Part shown: positions 1-8,839 of the stretch, one piece after another | Layout: every line of letters starts with the position of its first letter | How positions within the stretch are numbered: the stretch's first letter is position 1 | Assembly (NCBI GenBank): GCA_013202285.1 | Contig: JABMRV010000130.1 | Location: 1 to 35,624, forward strand | Reading direction: 5' to 3' | Source of the DNA: a bacterium | Lineage (GTDB): Bacteria > Electryoneota > AABM5-125-24 > Hatepunaeales > Hatepunaeaceae | DNA length: 35,624 bases | Program-made: the position numbers and the translations under genes | Notes under the pieces: generated by a model | The model's database searches: none | What the model was told of the DNA's origin: nothing | Seen by the model: the letters and a program-made list of their open reading frames with translations, nothing else

Positions 1-11
1 GCATCAGGTAC

Positions 12-921
12 TTATAGCCTATCCGCTACAACGACGGTACATTTTGCGGTGTGAATCTTTCCGTTTCGTGCATCGACAGCCTGCATGAAAACGATATAAC
101 GTCCGATCACTATTAGTTTATTACTGTCGTTTCTACCGTTCCACTCTAACGATGGATTCATAGAACCTGCGGGGATGTTCTTCACAAGGCTTCTGATTTT
201 CCTGCCGGTCAAGTCGAATATCTCAACCGTCACGCGTACTACATCCACTGGTAAAGTGAAGTTTATCACTGTTCTCTCGCCGCAGTAGGGATTGAAGGGA
301 TTGGGATCGACGTTAACGTTGGTTTTAATGCCTGGTATTGCAGCCGTAAGACTGTTCGGTCTGGCCTGCAGTGTGACCTCTCAGATCAGCGCAGGTGCCC
401 CAGTTGTTACTCTCCAAACCCGATCTGTGATAATCGATGCGTTCCCAGGATCTACCGGCAACTCGACATGCTTCAGAGGAATATTCGATTTCATCGACTA
501 TTATATTATTAGCATTCAGAAGAGTCAGGTGATCACCGTCATTATTCATTGGCGTCCAACTCGGAGGTATTATAACCTGAACCGACGGTTCAAGATTTAA
601 TAGATTAACAGTTTCAGAATCCTTTGAGATAATGAGGAAGTTTCCGGGCGTTAAAATTATATCTATTTCACTCACTATCCCACCGTTATCAACCGCATCG
701 AACAGACTCCAGTTTTTCAGATTCACATTACTGTTCGTCTCATTATGAAGCTCCAGCCATTCACCTCCTGATACCGGTTTCGGCATGATCTCCGTTATCA
801 CAATTCCGGATGAAGTGTTGCAGTATAACAGTAATACTGCAAGGATTGTTAATGTGGTTTTAGTAAAAAAGTGTGAAAGTGTGAATAAGTTCATTGTTTC
901 ATTGTTAAACGTTTTCTTCAT
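12..921 (-). pseudogene. Secreted lamin-tail-domain (LTD) protein with PNPFNP C-terminal sorting module, split by a frameshift
   Basis: Two reading frames form one gene. The upstream frame (921 to 325) has an N-terminal hydrophobic export segment and an LTD fold (ITEIMPKP, GGEWLELHN, NVNLKNWSLFD, SWERIDY, NNWGTCAD). This family normally continues as TAGRPNSL; here the frame instead reads TAGQTEQSYG and stops at 325. Reading one base over from about position 366 restores ARPNSLTAAIPG, then VDPNPFNPYCGERT and a FlgD-like domain (VEIFDLTGRKIRSLV) ending at 12. One extra C in the GGCC near 364-367 explains the break. It is the last gene of the nfeD-comEC-rnhB-yraN operon and overlaps yraN by 17 bp. 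The N-terminal residues FTLSHFFTK come from a short TTTCACAC-type repeat also seen near 5730. Real mutation or assembly error cannot be decided here. The function of LTD proteins of this kind is not known; surface or secreted location is inferred. Confidence 0.75.
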
Positions 922-1300
922 TTATTCTGAAAGCATCGATGATGTGATTTATCAACCATTCGCCTCGCTTTGCAGCGGTCATCAGTACAGCGTCAAAACG
1001 GATACCGCCTGCAGGAATTTCATGTTTGGCAATGTATTCGGAAGCGACGAGTCTGATTTTCTTCTGTTTTTTACTGTCGATCCTGTCACCGGGAAACCAA
1101 CCGTTCTGTCTGGATGAACTCTTAACCTCCACAAACACAAGTAAATCCTTATCCATGCCGATAATATCTATCTCCCCGTAACGCGTGCGGTAATTCATCT
1201 TTAGAATTCGCCAGCCTTTCCGTTTCAGGAATGCCGCAGCAGACTGTTCCGCGCTTGAACCCAATTCGTGAGGGTTGGGATGTCCGGATTTGTTAATCAT
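905..1300 (-). CDS. yraN: UPF0102 / YraN family putative endonuclease-fold protein
   Basis: About 131 aa, the usual YraN length. It shows the family's PD-(D/E)XK-like core: GSSAEQSAAAFLKRKGWRIL at the N-terminus, then YRTRYGEIDIIG and LLVFVEVKSS, which hold the E, D and ExK residues, and a C-terminal GGIRFDAVLM strand. I chose the ATG at 1300, which overlaps the end of rnhB by 8 bp; a TTG two codons upstream is also open. The rnhB-yraN pairing is common in bacteria, which supports the call. The fold suggests nucleic-acid processing but the cellular role of YraN is not settled. Confidence 0.93.
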   Translation of the reverse strand: MINKSGHPNPHELGSSAEQSAAAFLKRKGWRILKMNYRTRYGEIDIIGMDKDLLVFVEVKSSSRQNGWFPGDRIDSKKQKKIRLVASEYIAKHEIPAGGIRFDAVLMTAAKRGEWLINHIIDAFRINEENV

Positions 1301-1940
1301 TTTCAAAATTCAGATTTATCTGTCTGATGGGTGAAAAACTGAAACGGTGATGAACTGTCGGTCCGAATTCCCTGATGCCGTGCAGATGCTCGGGCGTGCC
1401 ATATCCCTTGTTCTTCGCCCATTTATACTGGGGATAAAACTGATCCAGACGCCGCATCAGGCGATCCCTGATAACTTTGGCGATAATTGAGGCTGCCGCA
1501 ATCGACCGGCAGCATCCGTCACCTCGAACGATGGTTTCTCCTGGGATCTCCAGCCCATCCGGATAGCGGTTGCCGTCTATAAGGACATAATCGACAGGCA
1601 GTTTCAGCCTCATAACCGTTCTTCGCATGGCATACATGGTTGCTTTAAGTATGTTCATACGGTCGATCACCCCAACAGAAGCCGCACAAACAGCAATGGC
1701 AAGACTGTTGTTCATGATGAACTGGTAGGCTTCATGGCGCTGAATTTCACTCATTTTCTTTGAATCCCTGATGCCGGGCAGGTCATTACCCGGTTCGATT
1801 ATTACAGCAGCAGCCACGACAGGTCCGGCGAGCGGACCTCTGCCGGCTTCATCGACTCCGGCGATAAAGCGAAAACCGTTGTCCCAAAGTTCACGTTCCT
1901 TAGATAGCCAGTCGAAGTTTTTTTGAATGAAAGATGTCAT
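1293..1940 (-). CDS. rnhB: Ribonuclease HII
   Basis: The 215-aa protein has the RNase HII signature GVDEAGRGPLAGPVVAAAV (catalytic Asp and Glu), followed by RDSKKM, the third acidic residue in VLIDGNRYP, and SIIAKVIRDR with the fourth. The enzyme cleaves the RNA strand of RNA-DNA hybrids and removes single ribonucleotides misincorporated into DNA. Length and motif order are normal, so it should be active. It starts with ATG six bases after comEC and overlaps yraN, so it is co-transcribed in the nfeD operon. Confidence 0.97.
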   Translation of the reverse strand: MTSFIQKNFDWLSKERELWDNGFRFIAGVDEAGRGPLAGPVVAAAVIIEPGNDLPGIRDSKKMSEIQRHEAYQFIMNNSLAIAVCAASVGVIDRMNILKATMYAMRRTVMRLKLPVDYVLIDGNRYPDGLEIPGETIVRGDGCCRSIAAASIIAKVIRDRLMRRLDQFYPQYKWAKNKGYGTPEHLHGIREFGPTVHHRFSFSPIRQINLNFEND

Positions 1941-1946
1941 ATTTTG

Positions 1947-4319
1947 TTAGTTTAATCCGAGAAACCAACGGAAGAAGGGCGGATTGCGCCAGTCGATCGA
2001 CCGCCATTCAGCTTTACCATCTCTGAATACAGGTTCAAAAAGGATTGCACCTTCTTTTCCCGTGTGATGAACCGTTATTCCTGCGGATAAAAGCCTGCTG
2101 TTCACTTCGCCTGTGTTTCTGTACCTGTTCTCATAGCCTCCCGGTCTGGTAATCACCGCTGTCTGCGGTTTAATCGCTGATATGAAAGCAACGGAACTTG
2201 ATGTCGGTGAACCGTGGTGGGGTATCTTCAACAGTTCCGCTTCGATTCCGCCGCGCCTCACTAAAGCGTTCTCACCCCGCTTTTCTATGTCACCGGTGGT
2301 TATCAGTCTGAGTTTTTGAGTTTCATTCGGCTGGATTTCGAGCAGCATTACCAGCGATGCATCGTTCGGATGCCATCGATCTCCAGCGATTGGTGGTCCG
2401 ATTATGCTTAAACGGTAATCATCTCCAAGTTCACGGATTTCATCGCCGTCATAAAGCAGTTGCCAATGTACATTGTTTGCGATGGATGCAGAACAGAGTC
2501 TCGCATAGGTCAATGTATTGTTCCGAGCCGGACTGGCAACAGCCAATGATATATCGAAGCCATCAATCAATTCGCTCATCCCGCCAATATGGTCAGCTTC
2601 GGGATGACTCGCAGCCATCAAGTCGATTCTCTCATGCCCGTAATACTGAAGCATAGTGGTGACTGTTCCGTGATAATGACCTCTCGGAGCCGGACCTGCA
2701 TCGATAACTGCTGTGCGACCATCAGGAAAGCGCCAGACCTGTGCGTCGCCGTGACCGACATCGAGAAACCAGACCTGCAGGCGGTTCGGTGGACGCCCGT
2801 TAAAATTCCATATAAATGCTGTTGATAATAACAGGATCGTTATAACCGTCTTCAGGAAGAGATACCGTTGACTGATAACGAACCAGATCAGGGTCGATAT
2901 TATTATGGCGACTGTGACCGGCGCCATCCTGCCGGATACGGCTGGAGCAATATGTGCGAATTCTTGTGTAATCCACTTAAAGAGCCAGACAACTCCGTTG
3001 ACACTTTCGGCTGTAAATCCCGCCAGTCCGGGTGAGAGAGCGGATAATCCCACCATAAGCCAGGCTCCGGCGAAGATGAACCACAGAAGGGGTATCGCAA
3101 TGATGTTGAAAACAGGTCCGCCTAATGCCATGATACCAAAGTGATAAGCGGTCAACGGAATCACCAGAGCGGTTGCGGAGACGGAGATGAACAGCGGTTG
3201 CACAAGGTAACTTGTGATCAGTCGAGTAGCACGTTTCTTTCCGGCTTGCAGCGCTGTTTTCAGCGGTCTCCAGAAGGAGTGGTAGAGAATTATCCCACTG
3301 ACAGCGGCGAACGAAAGTTGAAATCCTGCATCAAAGAGATCACCGGGTCGAAAGAACAGGATAACAAGAGCAGCGAGAGCCAGGCTGTTAATCGGTGGAG
3401 TCCAGCGTCTGACTACAGGACCGGCGAAGAAAACCGCTGCCATTATCCCCGCTCGAAGAGTGCTTCCGCGCGGTGGTACAAGCAAAATAAACAGAAATAT
3501 GCCGATAATGACGAAGCAGTACCGCCAACGGAGAGGTAGTCTAATAATTGCAAAGATAGCGATGAGAATCCCCGCCAGGAAGCCGATATGCAACCCGGAA
3601 AGCGCAAGCAGGTGGGATAAACCGGTGTTTCTCAGGTTCTCAGTCAGCGCAGGATCAACGTCCCGCCTTATACCTGTTAGCAGGGCGATGAGCAACGGAG
3701 CATTGTCGCCGCCATATTTTCTGGCAGTTTCAATGATATGGTTTCTAACGATGTAAACAGGATTCTTTCGCTTGTCAACGATCTGCAGACTGCCTGATTT
3801 GGTCGAATTTAATTCACCAATGTAGCCGTTGCGTTCGCGCCATGCCTTGAGGTTGAAACTGCCGGGATTGCGCGGCGGTCGGTGAGGATGAAGAATTCCA
3901 GTCAGAGATACGGTCATCCCAGACTGTAGATATCTTAACGGGGCATCATACTTCACCCAGATTTTCCCGGGCAGGTCAGCCGGGGGAAATACTTCACCGG
4001 TTGTCCTGCAGTTATTTATGGGAAAGGAAGTTCTCTGATTGCGGATGATCGGGGGCTCGGTAACTGTGCCTTTAAGATGGATTTCGCAGGGGAGAAAACT
4101 GTCAGGCGGCTTGCTCGCATACAGACTTAAAGCTCCGCCCGAAATCAGTGAGACAGAGAGCATGAGTTGTCCGACGGATCGGCGGTCGAAAATGATCGAG
4201 AGTAGGAGTGAGACGATTACGACTGTGAACAGCAGGGTTATCGGCAGAACAACCCAGCCGGCAAGCAGGATACCGATTGAAAAGAGAATTACAACCTTCA
4301 GTGCCGGTAGCTGCTGCAA
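1947..4319 (-). CDS. comEC: ComEC/Rec2 family DNA-uptake channel protein
   Basis: The 790-aa protein has the full ComEC layout: N-terminal membrane helices and a DUF4131-like soluble part (residues about 1-190), the polytopic Competence domain (about 200-500; the family hallmark LLALSGLHIGFLAGIL is present), and a C-terminal metallo-beta-lactamase-like domain (about 515-790) with LDVGHGDAQVW, ASHPEADHIGGM and KIPHHGSPTSSS. In competent bacteria ComEC moves one DNA strand across the inner membrane, and the C-terminal domain is thought to degrade the other strand. The start is a TTG five bases after the nfeD stop; no strong ribosome site is visible, so coupling to nfeD is likely. No other competence gene is in the window. 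Confidence 0.94.
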   Translation of the reverse strand: MQQLPALKVVILFSIGILLAGWVVLPITLLFTVVIVSLLLSIIFDRRSVGQLMLSVSLISGGALSLYASKPPDSFLPCEIHLKGTVTEPPIIRNQRTSFPINNCRTTGEVFPPADLPGKIWVKYDAPLRYLQSGMTVSLTGILHPHRPPRNPGSFNLKAWRERNGYIGELNSTKSGSLQIVDKRKNPVYIVRNHIIETARKYGGDNAPLLIALLTGIRRDVDPALTENLRNTGLSHLLALSGLHIGFLAGILIAIFAIIRLPLRWRYCFVIIGIFLFILLVPPRGSTLRAGIMAAVFFAGPVVRRWTPPINSLALAALVILFFRPGDLFDAGFQLSFAAVSGIILYHSFWRPLKTALQAGKKRATRLITSYLVQPLFISVSATALVIPLTAYHFGIMALGGPVFNIIAIPLLWFIFAGAWLMVGLSALSPGLAGFTAESVNGVVWLFKWITQEFAHIAPAVSGRMAPVTVAIIISTLIWFVISQRYLFLKTVITILLLSTAFIWNFNGRPPNRLQVWFLDVGHGDAQVWRFPDGRTAVIDAGPAPRGHYHGTVTTMLQYYGHERIDLMAASHPEADHIGGMSELIDGFDISLAVASPARNNTLTYARLCSASIANNVHWQLLYDGDEIRELGDDYRLSIIGPPIAGDRWHPNDASLVMLLEIQPNETQKLRLITTGDIEKRGENALVRRGGIEAELLKIPHHGSPTSSSVAFISAIKPQTAVITRPGGYENRYRNTGEVNSRLLSAGITVHHTGKEGAILFEPVFRDGKAEWRSIDWRNPPFFRWFLGLN

Positions 4320-4324
4320 AGTAG

Positions 4325-5641
4325 TTAGTCGGTTGGGTCGGCAGGTTCAACCCTGAGCAGCATCTTGCCTAATGCGGTGACTTTGACGCTCTGTCCTTTG
4401 CTGATTTTAACGCCGGTAGATTCAGCTTTCCAGTATTCTCCGCATACCAGAACCTTGCCTTCCGGATCAAGATCGCTCAATGCTTCACCGATTTCACCAA
4501 TTAGACCTTCCTTTCCAGTAGTGACCTTTCGCGACTGAGCGCGTATTCCTAAGCCGACTGCAAAGAGTGCGAATAATACTGTTATAACAACAGATGGTAT
4601 GATTACCGAAAGTGATACTTTAAGTAAAGGAACATCTGTATCAATGAGCATCAGTGAGCCGAGCAGGAGGGAGCCTGCACCTCCGACTGTCAATACTCCG
4701 AAGCTTGTCACCTTGATCTCCAGAATTAGAAGAATTATGCCGAACAGAATAAGAAGTAATCCGACCAGATTAATCGGCAGCGTCTGGAAGGCAAAGAAGG
4801 CAAGTAATAAACAGATTACTCCGACAACACCGGGAAAGATTGCACCGGGATTCGCCAGTTCATAAATAAGACCGTAAATCCCCAGCATCATGAAAATATA
4901 GGCAATGTTGGGATCGCTGAGTTTATCGAATATCTTCTCACGCCAGGACATCTCAAATATCTTGATGCTGATTCTCAATGTGTTGAGGGTTCGCTCCTCA
5001 TCGACCAGTTTCACAATGCGTCCGTCGATGGCTTCCAGCAGGCTGTCAACATTGGACGCTATCAGGTCGATCACGTTTTTTTCCAGAGCGTCGGTGGCGG
5101 TGATGGCGTCGCTTTCACGCACGGCTTTCTCAGCCCATTCCATGTTTCGCCCGCGCTGCTCGGCGATGGAGCGAATCAGGGCAGCGGCATCGTTGGTCAT
5201 CTTGTCGCTCATTATGGATGTGCTGGCTGAATCGGGTTTATCCTGACCGGGCATCCCGCCTCCACCGATTGTAACCGGATGAGCTGCGCCGATATTTGTA
5301 CCGGGAGCCATCACTGCGATATGGGAGGCGAGTGTGATGAATACTCCCGCAGATCCGGCTCGCGCTCCGGCAGGCGAAACATAGACAATTATCGGCACTT
5401 TCGACGCCAGAAACCTCTGCACTATATCCCGCGTTGCTTCAAGTAATCCGCCGGGTGTATCGAGTTCTATCAACAGGGCTTCAGCGCCTTCATCTTCAGC
5501 TCGATCGACAGCTTCGATGATAAACACTGAGCTGACCGGATTGATGATACCGTCGATGCGGATTTTGTGAACTACACCGGCACGAGCGGAACTTGCCAGC
5601 AACAGGAGAGAACAGAGAAGAAGGATTAGTTTTTTATTCAT
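4325..5641 (-). CDS. nfeD: NfeD-type membrane-bound serine protease (ClpP-class, long form)
   Basis: 438 aa: a signal peptide (MNKKLILLLCSLLLLASSARA), a ClpP-like protease domain (about 25-235) with ELDTPGGLLEATRDIV, the Ser nucleophile in ARAGSAGVFI and the general-base Lys in MSDKMTNDAAA, then four or five membrane helices (about 250-370) and a C-terminal NfeD OB-fold (GLIGEIGEALSDLDPEGKVLVCGEYWKAES). Long-form NfeD partners membrane stomatin-like proteins and cleaves hydrophobic substrates; no stomatin (slipin) gene is next to it here, which is slightly unusual. It is the first gene of a five-gene operon and has a clear promoter 48 bases upstream. Confidence 0.95.
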   Translation of the reverse strand: MNKKLILLLCSLLLLASSARAGVVHKIRIDGIINPVSSVFIIEAVDRAEDEGAEALLIELDTPGGLLEATRDIVQRFLASKVPIIVYVSPAGARAGSAGVFITLASHIAVMAPGTNIGAAHPVTIGGGGMPGQDKPDSASTSIMSDKMTNDAAALIRSIAEQRGRNMEWAEKAVRESDAITATDALEKNVIDLIASNVDSLLEAIDGRIVKLVDEERTLNTLRISIKIFEMSWREKIFDKLSDPNIAYIFMMLGIYGLIYELANPGAIFPGVVGVICLLLAFFAFQTLPINLVGLLLILFGIILLILEIKVTSFGVLTVGGAGSLLLGSLMLIDTDVPLLKVSLSVIIPSVVITVLFALFAVGLGIRAQSRKVTTGKEGLIGEIGEALSDLDPEGKVLVCGEYWKAESTGVKISKGQSVKVTALGKMLLRVEPADPTD

Positions 5642-5688
5642 TTTGATAGATTTTCAAGCTCTATACGAAATTTCTTTCAATCAATGCT

Positions 5689-5717
5689 ATAATACGGAAA
5701 TTTGCTCTAATAGTCAA
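5689..5717 (-). promoter_or_regulatory. Promoter of the nfeD-comEC-rnhB-yraN-LTD operon
   Basis: On the minus strand TTGACT (5717-5712) is followed by exactly 17 bases and TATTAT (5694-5689). The spacer ends in CG just before the -10, as in three other promoters in the window. Transcription would start near 5682, leaving a leader of about 40 bases before the nfeD ATG. Confidence 0.75.
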
Positions 5718-5884
5718 ATCCGGTAAGAAAGTGTGAAAGTGAGAAAGTAAGAAAGTAAGAATAGGATCATTGTTATATTGTTTGATTGTTGTTTCTTGAA
5801 ATATAGCGGGAACAATACAGCGCCTAACGGCGGATTGGCAGACAAGAATGAGTCCTTTGAAATATCCCATATTTTGGACTCCTT

Positions 5885-5968
5885 CATCATCCCAGCGGAA
5901 GCTGGGATCCAGAGAAGTTGATGATATTACGAGCGTTACTGGATTCCATCTTTCGATGGAATGATGAG
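5885..5968. repeat. Pair of inverted palindromic repeats (BIME-like)
   Basis: Two hairpins in opposite orientation: ATCCCAGC-ggaa-GCTGGGAT (5889-5908) and ATTCCATC-tttc-GATGGAAT (5943-5962). Their outer edges are TCATC...GATCCAG and CTGGATTCC...GAATGATGA, the same constant ends as the TCATTCCC...GGGAATCCAG elements elsewhere in the window. The 5642-6027 gap otherwise holds only the nfeD promoter and a TTTCACACTTTC-type low-complexity repeat near 5728-5755. Confidence 0.7.
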
Positions 5969-6027
5969 CTGTGATGATTTCGTGAATAAATCAAAGAACT
6001 CAAGAATGTCTGCCCCACCCGAACTAA

Positions 6028-6648
6028 TTATTTTGGCTTGCCGATTGAATGTGCAAGAGCAGTAACCTTCGCAATAAACTCAAGTCTCTCCAACCGATAG
6101 AAAGCTTCCGCCAGCGTCTCGCCAACCGTCAGAACTCCATGTCGATCAAGTATGATAGTATCATGTTTCTCGATTAACTCCCTGATCGCTTCAGCTCCCT
6201 GGCTTGTGGAAGGCATGGCGAAAGGAGCAACAGGTACTTCCCCCAAGGTCATGCTTTGTTCGGGGAGAAGATACTCATCCAACCGAATGCCTGTCAGGTT
6301 GAGGGCTAAGGTGTAGGGTGGATGGGCATGAATAACGGCATTAACATCAGGTCGTCGTTTATAAACCTCCAGATGCATCGGTGTTTCGCTGGTCAGGCGA
6401 CTTGCTTCGAGAGCGTTTCCACCATTCGCAGGCAGGGACACCTGCGTTACCCGAACGTTTCCATCATTGTCGCAGATGATAAGGTGATCTTCGGTCAGAT
6501 CACCCTTGCAGATTCCGGTCGGTGTGAGGAGCAGTCTGTCGGGTGATAACCTGACTGAGATATTGCCATCGGTGGCGACAACATATCCCTTATCATACAT
6601 TCGTCGAGCGATGGCGACGATCTGGCTGCGTTTGGCTTTCTCATCCAT
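6028..6648 (-). CDS. Class II aldolase/adducin family protein (fuculose-phosphate aldolase-like)
   Basis: 206 aa, normal length for class II sugar-phosphate aldolases. Visible family motifs: VVATDGNISVRL, LLLTPTGICKGDL, SETPMHLEVYKRRPDVNAVIHAHPPY (metal-binding His pair and acidic residue) and ILDRHGVLTVG (third metal His). It would split or epimerise a sugar phosphate with a divalent metal; the substrate is not determinable. The ATG lies one base after the lolD-like stop, so the two are translationally coupled. In place of the short family loop before SETPMH there is an insert VTQVSLPANGGN encoded across a palindromic repeat (6427-6446) that also occurs outside genes at 7372-7391. Confidence 0.87.
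   Translation of the reverse strand: MDEKAKRSQIVAIARRMYDKGYVVATDGNISVRLSPDRLLLTPTGICKGDLTEDHLIICDNDGNVRVTQVSLPANGGNALEASRLTSETPMHLEVYKRRPDVNAVIHAHPPYTLALNLTGIRLDEYLLPEQSMTLGEVPVAPFAMPSTSQGAEAIRELIEKHDTIILDRHGVLTVGETLAEAFYRLERLEFIAKVTALAHSIGKPK
6427..6446. repeat. Palindromic element inserted in frame in the aldolase gene
   Basis: The 20 bases CGCAGGCAGGGACACCTGCG are identical to the intergenic copy at 7372-7391. Arms CGCAGG and CCTGCG pair. Here they lie within coding sequence and are translated without breaking the frame. Confidence 0.7.
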
Positions 6649-6649
6649 T

Positions 6650-7348
6650 TCAAATAATATCAGAATTGGATTGTTCGTGAATAACTCCATCCAGCATCGC
6701 AATGACCCTGTCGGCATATCCGACAAGCCGCGGATCATGAGTCACCAGTATCACCGTTTGACCCTGTTCTGAAAGTTTAACCAGAAGTTCCACGATTCCC
6801 TGACCGGTTTTCGTATCGAGATTGCCGGTCGGTTCGTCAGCGAGAACAACCGAAGGGTCACCCACGAGCGCCCTGGCAACGGCAACTCTCTGCTGCTCGC
6901 CGCCGGACAGTTGTGTGGGCAGGTGATTCACACGATCGGCAAGTCCAACCCGTTCCAGAGCGAGATTAGCCAGATCGGTTCTTCTGCTCTCCGGCATGCG
7001 GCGATATGAGAGCGGGAGCATTACATTACGGAGCGCTGTGCTGCGCGGCAGGAGGTTGAAATCCTGAAATATAAAGCCTATCATGCGATTGCGGACATAA
7101 GAACGTCGATCATCGTTAAGTGAGCTTACCTCCCTGCCCTCAAGCATATAATTCCCGTCATCGGGAGTGTCGAGAAGTCCGAGAATATTCATCAGCGAGG
7201 ATTTTCCTGAGCCGGATGGACCGGTTACAACGAGGAATTCACCCTTCGGTACGGTCAGATTGACACCCATCAGAGCATTTACGATTACCGATCCCATCGG
7301 GTATCGTTTATATACATCGATCAGTTTTATTAAGGGGTCAGTGTTCAA
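6650..7348 (-). CDS. LolD/MacB-type ABC transporter ATP-binding protein
   Basis: 232 aa ABC ATPase of the LolD/MacB/FtsE class: Walker A GPSGSGKSSLMNILG, Q-loop GFIFQDFNLLP, signature LSGGEQQRVAVARAL, Walker B VVLADEPTGNLD, H-loop ILVTHDPRL. I chose the TTG at 7348 because AAGGAA sits five bases before it; the frame stays open upstream, but only through the palindromic repeat at 7372-7391. It follows tolC and precedes the aldolase. The partner permease and membrane-fusion protein expected for a tripartite efflux or lipoprotein system are not in the window, so the substrate is unknown. Confidence 0.9.
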   Translation of the reverse strand: MNTDPLIKLIDVYKRYPMGSVIVNALMGVNLTVPKGEFLVVTGPSGSGKSSLMNILGLLDTPDDGNYMLEGREVSSLNDDRRSYVRNRMIGFIFQDFNLLPRSTALRNVMLPLSYRRMPESRRTDLANLALERVGLADRVNHLPTQLSGGEQQRVAVARALVGDPSVVLADEPTGNLDTKTGQGIVELLVKLSEQGQTVILVTHDPRLVGYADRVIAMLDGVIHEQSNSDII

Positions 7349-7371
7349 AGTTTGTTCCTTATGCAATAATG

Positions 7372-7391
7372 CGCAGGCAGGGACACCTGCG
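7372..7391. repeat. Intergenic copy of the CGCAGG...CCTGCG palindromic element
   Basis: Exact 20-base match to 6427-6446, followed by a CACCCATTCAATGTAGC tail that recurs near 9140-9156. It lies between tolC and the lolD-like gene. Confidence 0.7.
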
Positions 7392-7426
7392 CCACCCATT
7401 CAATGTAGCTAAGAGCCAATAAATGC

Positions 7427-8764
7427 TTATCTTAATTCCATACCAGTGGCAAGTTCAAGCTCGCCTAAAGCGGCGTAGAATTGCGTTTCAATGTTGATCT
7501 CGTCGTTTTTCGCCTGGATAAAGCTGAGCTGCGCAGCGCCCAGTTCAATCACCGTCGCACTACCGAGACGATAGCGCTCCTGCTCGAATTTAAGAGTCTC
7601 CTCGCTGAGACGGCTGTTCTGTGCAGCCACCTGAGCCTGTTTATACAGAGCGGTAATATGGTTAATGGCGGAACTAACCTCATACCTGACGTCGAGCGCG
7701 AGTTCATGTTCCGTCAGCTTCGACTGCTGATGCCGTATCTTCGCTTCTTGTAACCGAAGCGACTTGGTAAAACGGTCGAAAAGCGTCCATGTTAAATCCA
7801 AGCTCACACGAGAATACTTATTGCTGGGTGAGAGCGTGAAACTCGATTGAACGTTTGCCGGTTCCGATCTTGAATAGAGATATGATGTAGAGACCGAAGG
7901 CAGGAATTCACCTTTAGCCGCCAGATGATCGTTATGCGCACGTTCGATTCTCAATGTGGAAGAAATAAGATCGCCTCGCGTTTCCATAGCTGTTGTGACG
8001 AGTGAGTCTATTTCCCAATACGGTAAGAAGGGAGAGGGCAGGTTGGCTAATACATAGTTTGTATCAAGCGGAAAGCCGATGACGAGGTTAAGCCGTTCAA
8101 GCGAGTTATCCCTTTCAAGGAGCGCCTCCAGGCTGTCGCTCAACGCCCTGCCGAGATCGACCTCCGCCTGCATCATATCGCGCCTGGTTACCGAGCCGGT
8201 CTCGAAACGTGCATGGGCGAATTCCAGCTGCCGCCTTCGCTGTTCGACAACCTTTTCAGAGAGATCAAATCTGCGTAGCGCAGCAATCGCTGTCGTATAT
8301 GTAGTAGTAACCTGCGATCTGAGGAGAAAGCGCTCATATTGAAGTTGACTATCGCGTATTCTCTCGTTGAGTTTGATGTTTTTGAGGTTCAAATACCTGC
8401 GTCCGCTGTCAAATACGGTTTCGTCAATGCGGAAGTAATAACTTGAATTCCGGCGTTTTTCTGTAGATATCAGATTGTCGGGAATTACGACTACAGACTC
8501 TCCGAATGAGACATAGGTTTTAGTGTAATTATTCGATTGATCGATACTGAAACCTGAGGTTACGGAAGGAAAAAACTGTCCCCATGCCGCCATCGATGCT
8601 GGAAGATCGAGTTGCTGTTCGAGGATCGTGCGCCGCAGAGAAATGTTTCGTGATTGGCTCAGACTAATACAATCGTCGAGCGTTACCTGTCCGCTGACGG
8701 ATGAATGTGTTGCAGCAATTATAATCCCCAATGAGAGGATCAGGACTGATAATCTATTTGGCAT
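7427..8764 (-). CDS. TolC-family outer-membrane efflux protein
   Basis: 445 aa with an N-terminal signal peptide (MPNRLSVLILSLGIIIAATHSSVSG) and two long alpha-helical hairpin repeats typical of OEP proteins (LDDCISLSQSRNISLRR; TTYTTAIAALRRFDLSEKVVEQRRRQLEFAHARFETGSVTRRD in the first half, LKFEQERYRLGSATVIELGAAQLSFIQAKND in the second). It forms an outer-membrane exit duct working with an inner-membrane transporter. The following gene encodes a MacB/LolD-type ATPase, so an ABC-type tripartite pump is inferred. Length and repeat symmetry are normal. Its promoter is at 8796-8824. Confidence 0.93.
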   Translation of the reverse strand: MPNRLSVLILSLGIIIAATHSSVSGQVTLDDCISLSQSRNISLRRTILEQQLDLPASMAAWGQFFPSVTSGFSIDQSNNYTKTYVSFGESVVVIPDNLISTEKRRNSSYYFRIDETVFDSGRRYLNLKNIKLNERIRDSQLQYERFLLRSQVTTTYTTAIAALRRFDLSEKVVEQRRRQLEFAHARFETGSVTRRDMMQAEVDLGRALSDSLEALLERDNSLERLNLVIGFPLDTNYVLANLPSPFLPYWEIDSLVTTAMETRGDLISSTLRIERAHNDHLAAKGEFLPSVSTSYLYSRSEPANVQSSFTLSPSNKYSRVSLDLTWTLFDRFTKSLRLQEAKIRHQQSKLTEHELALDVRYEVSSAINHITALYKQAQVAAQNSRLSEETLKFEQERYRLGSATVIELGAAQLSFIQAKNDEINIETQFYAALGELELATGMELR

Positions 8765-8795
8765 GTTCAGTTAGTTTCGGTTGTTTGTGGAATTA

Positions 8796-8824
8796 AATAT
8801 AATGTTTTGGGGATAATTAACCAA
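8796..8824 (-). promoter_or_regulatory. Promoter of tolC-lolD-aldolase
   Basis: On the minus strand TTGGTT (8824-8819), 17 bases, TATATT (8801-8796). The -10 matches the other promoters in the window; the -35 is weaker. The start of transcription would be about 25 bases before the tolC ATG. Confidence 0.55.
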
Positions 8825-8839
8825 TTAGTTCAGTTGAAG

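Noticed and set aside
2357-3756. Several plus-strand frames opposite comEC
   Set aside because: They are antisense to an intact comEC gene and lack any family pattern or ribosome site.
5661-5870. 69-aa open frame upstream of nfeD
   Set aside because: It covers the nfeD promoter and a TTTCACAC-type repeat; no ribosome site or recognisable sequence.
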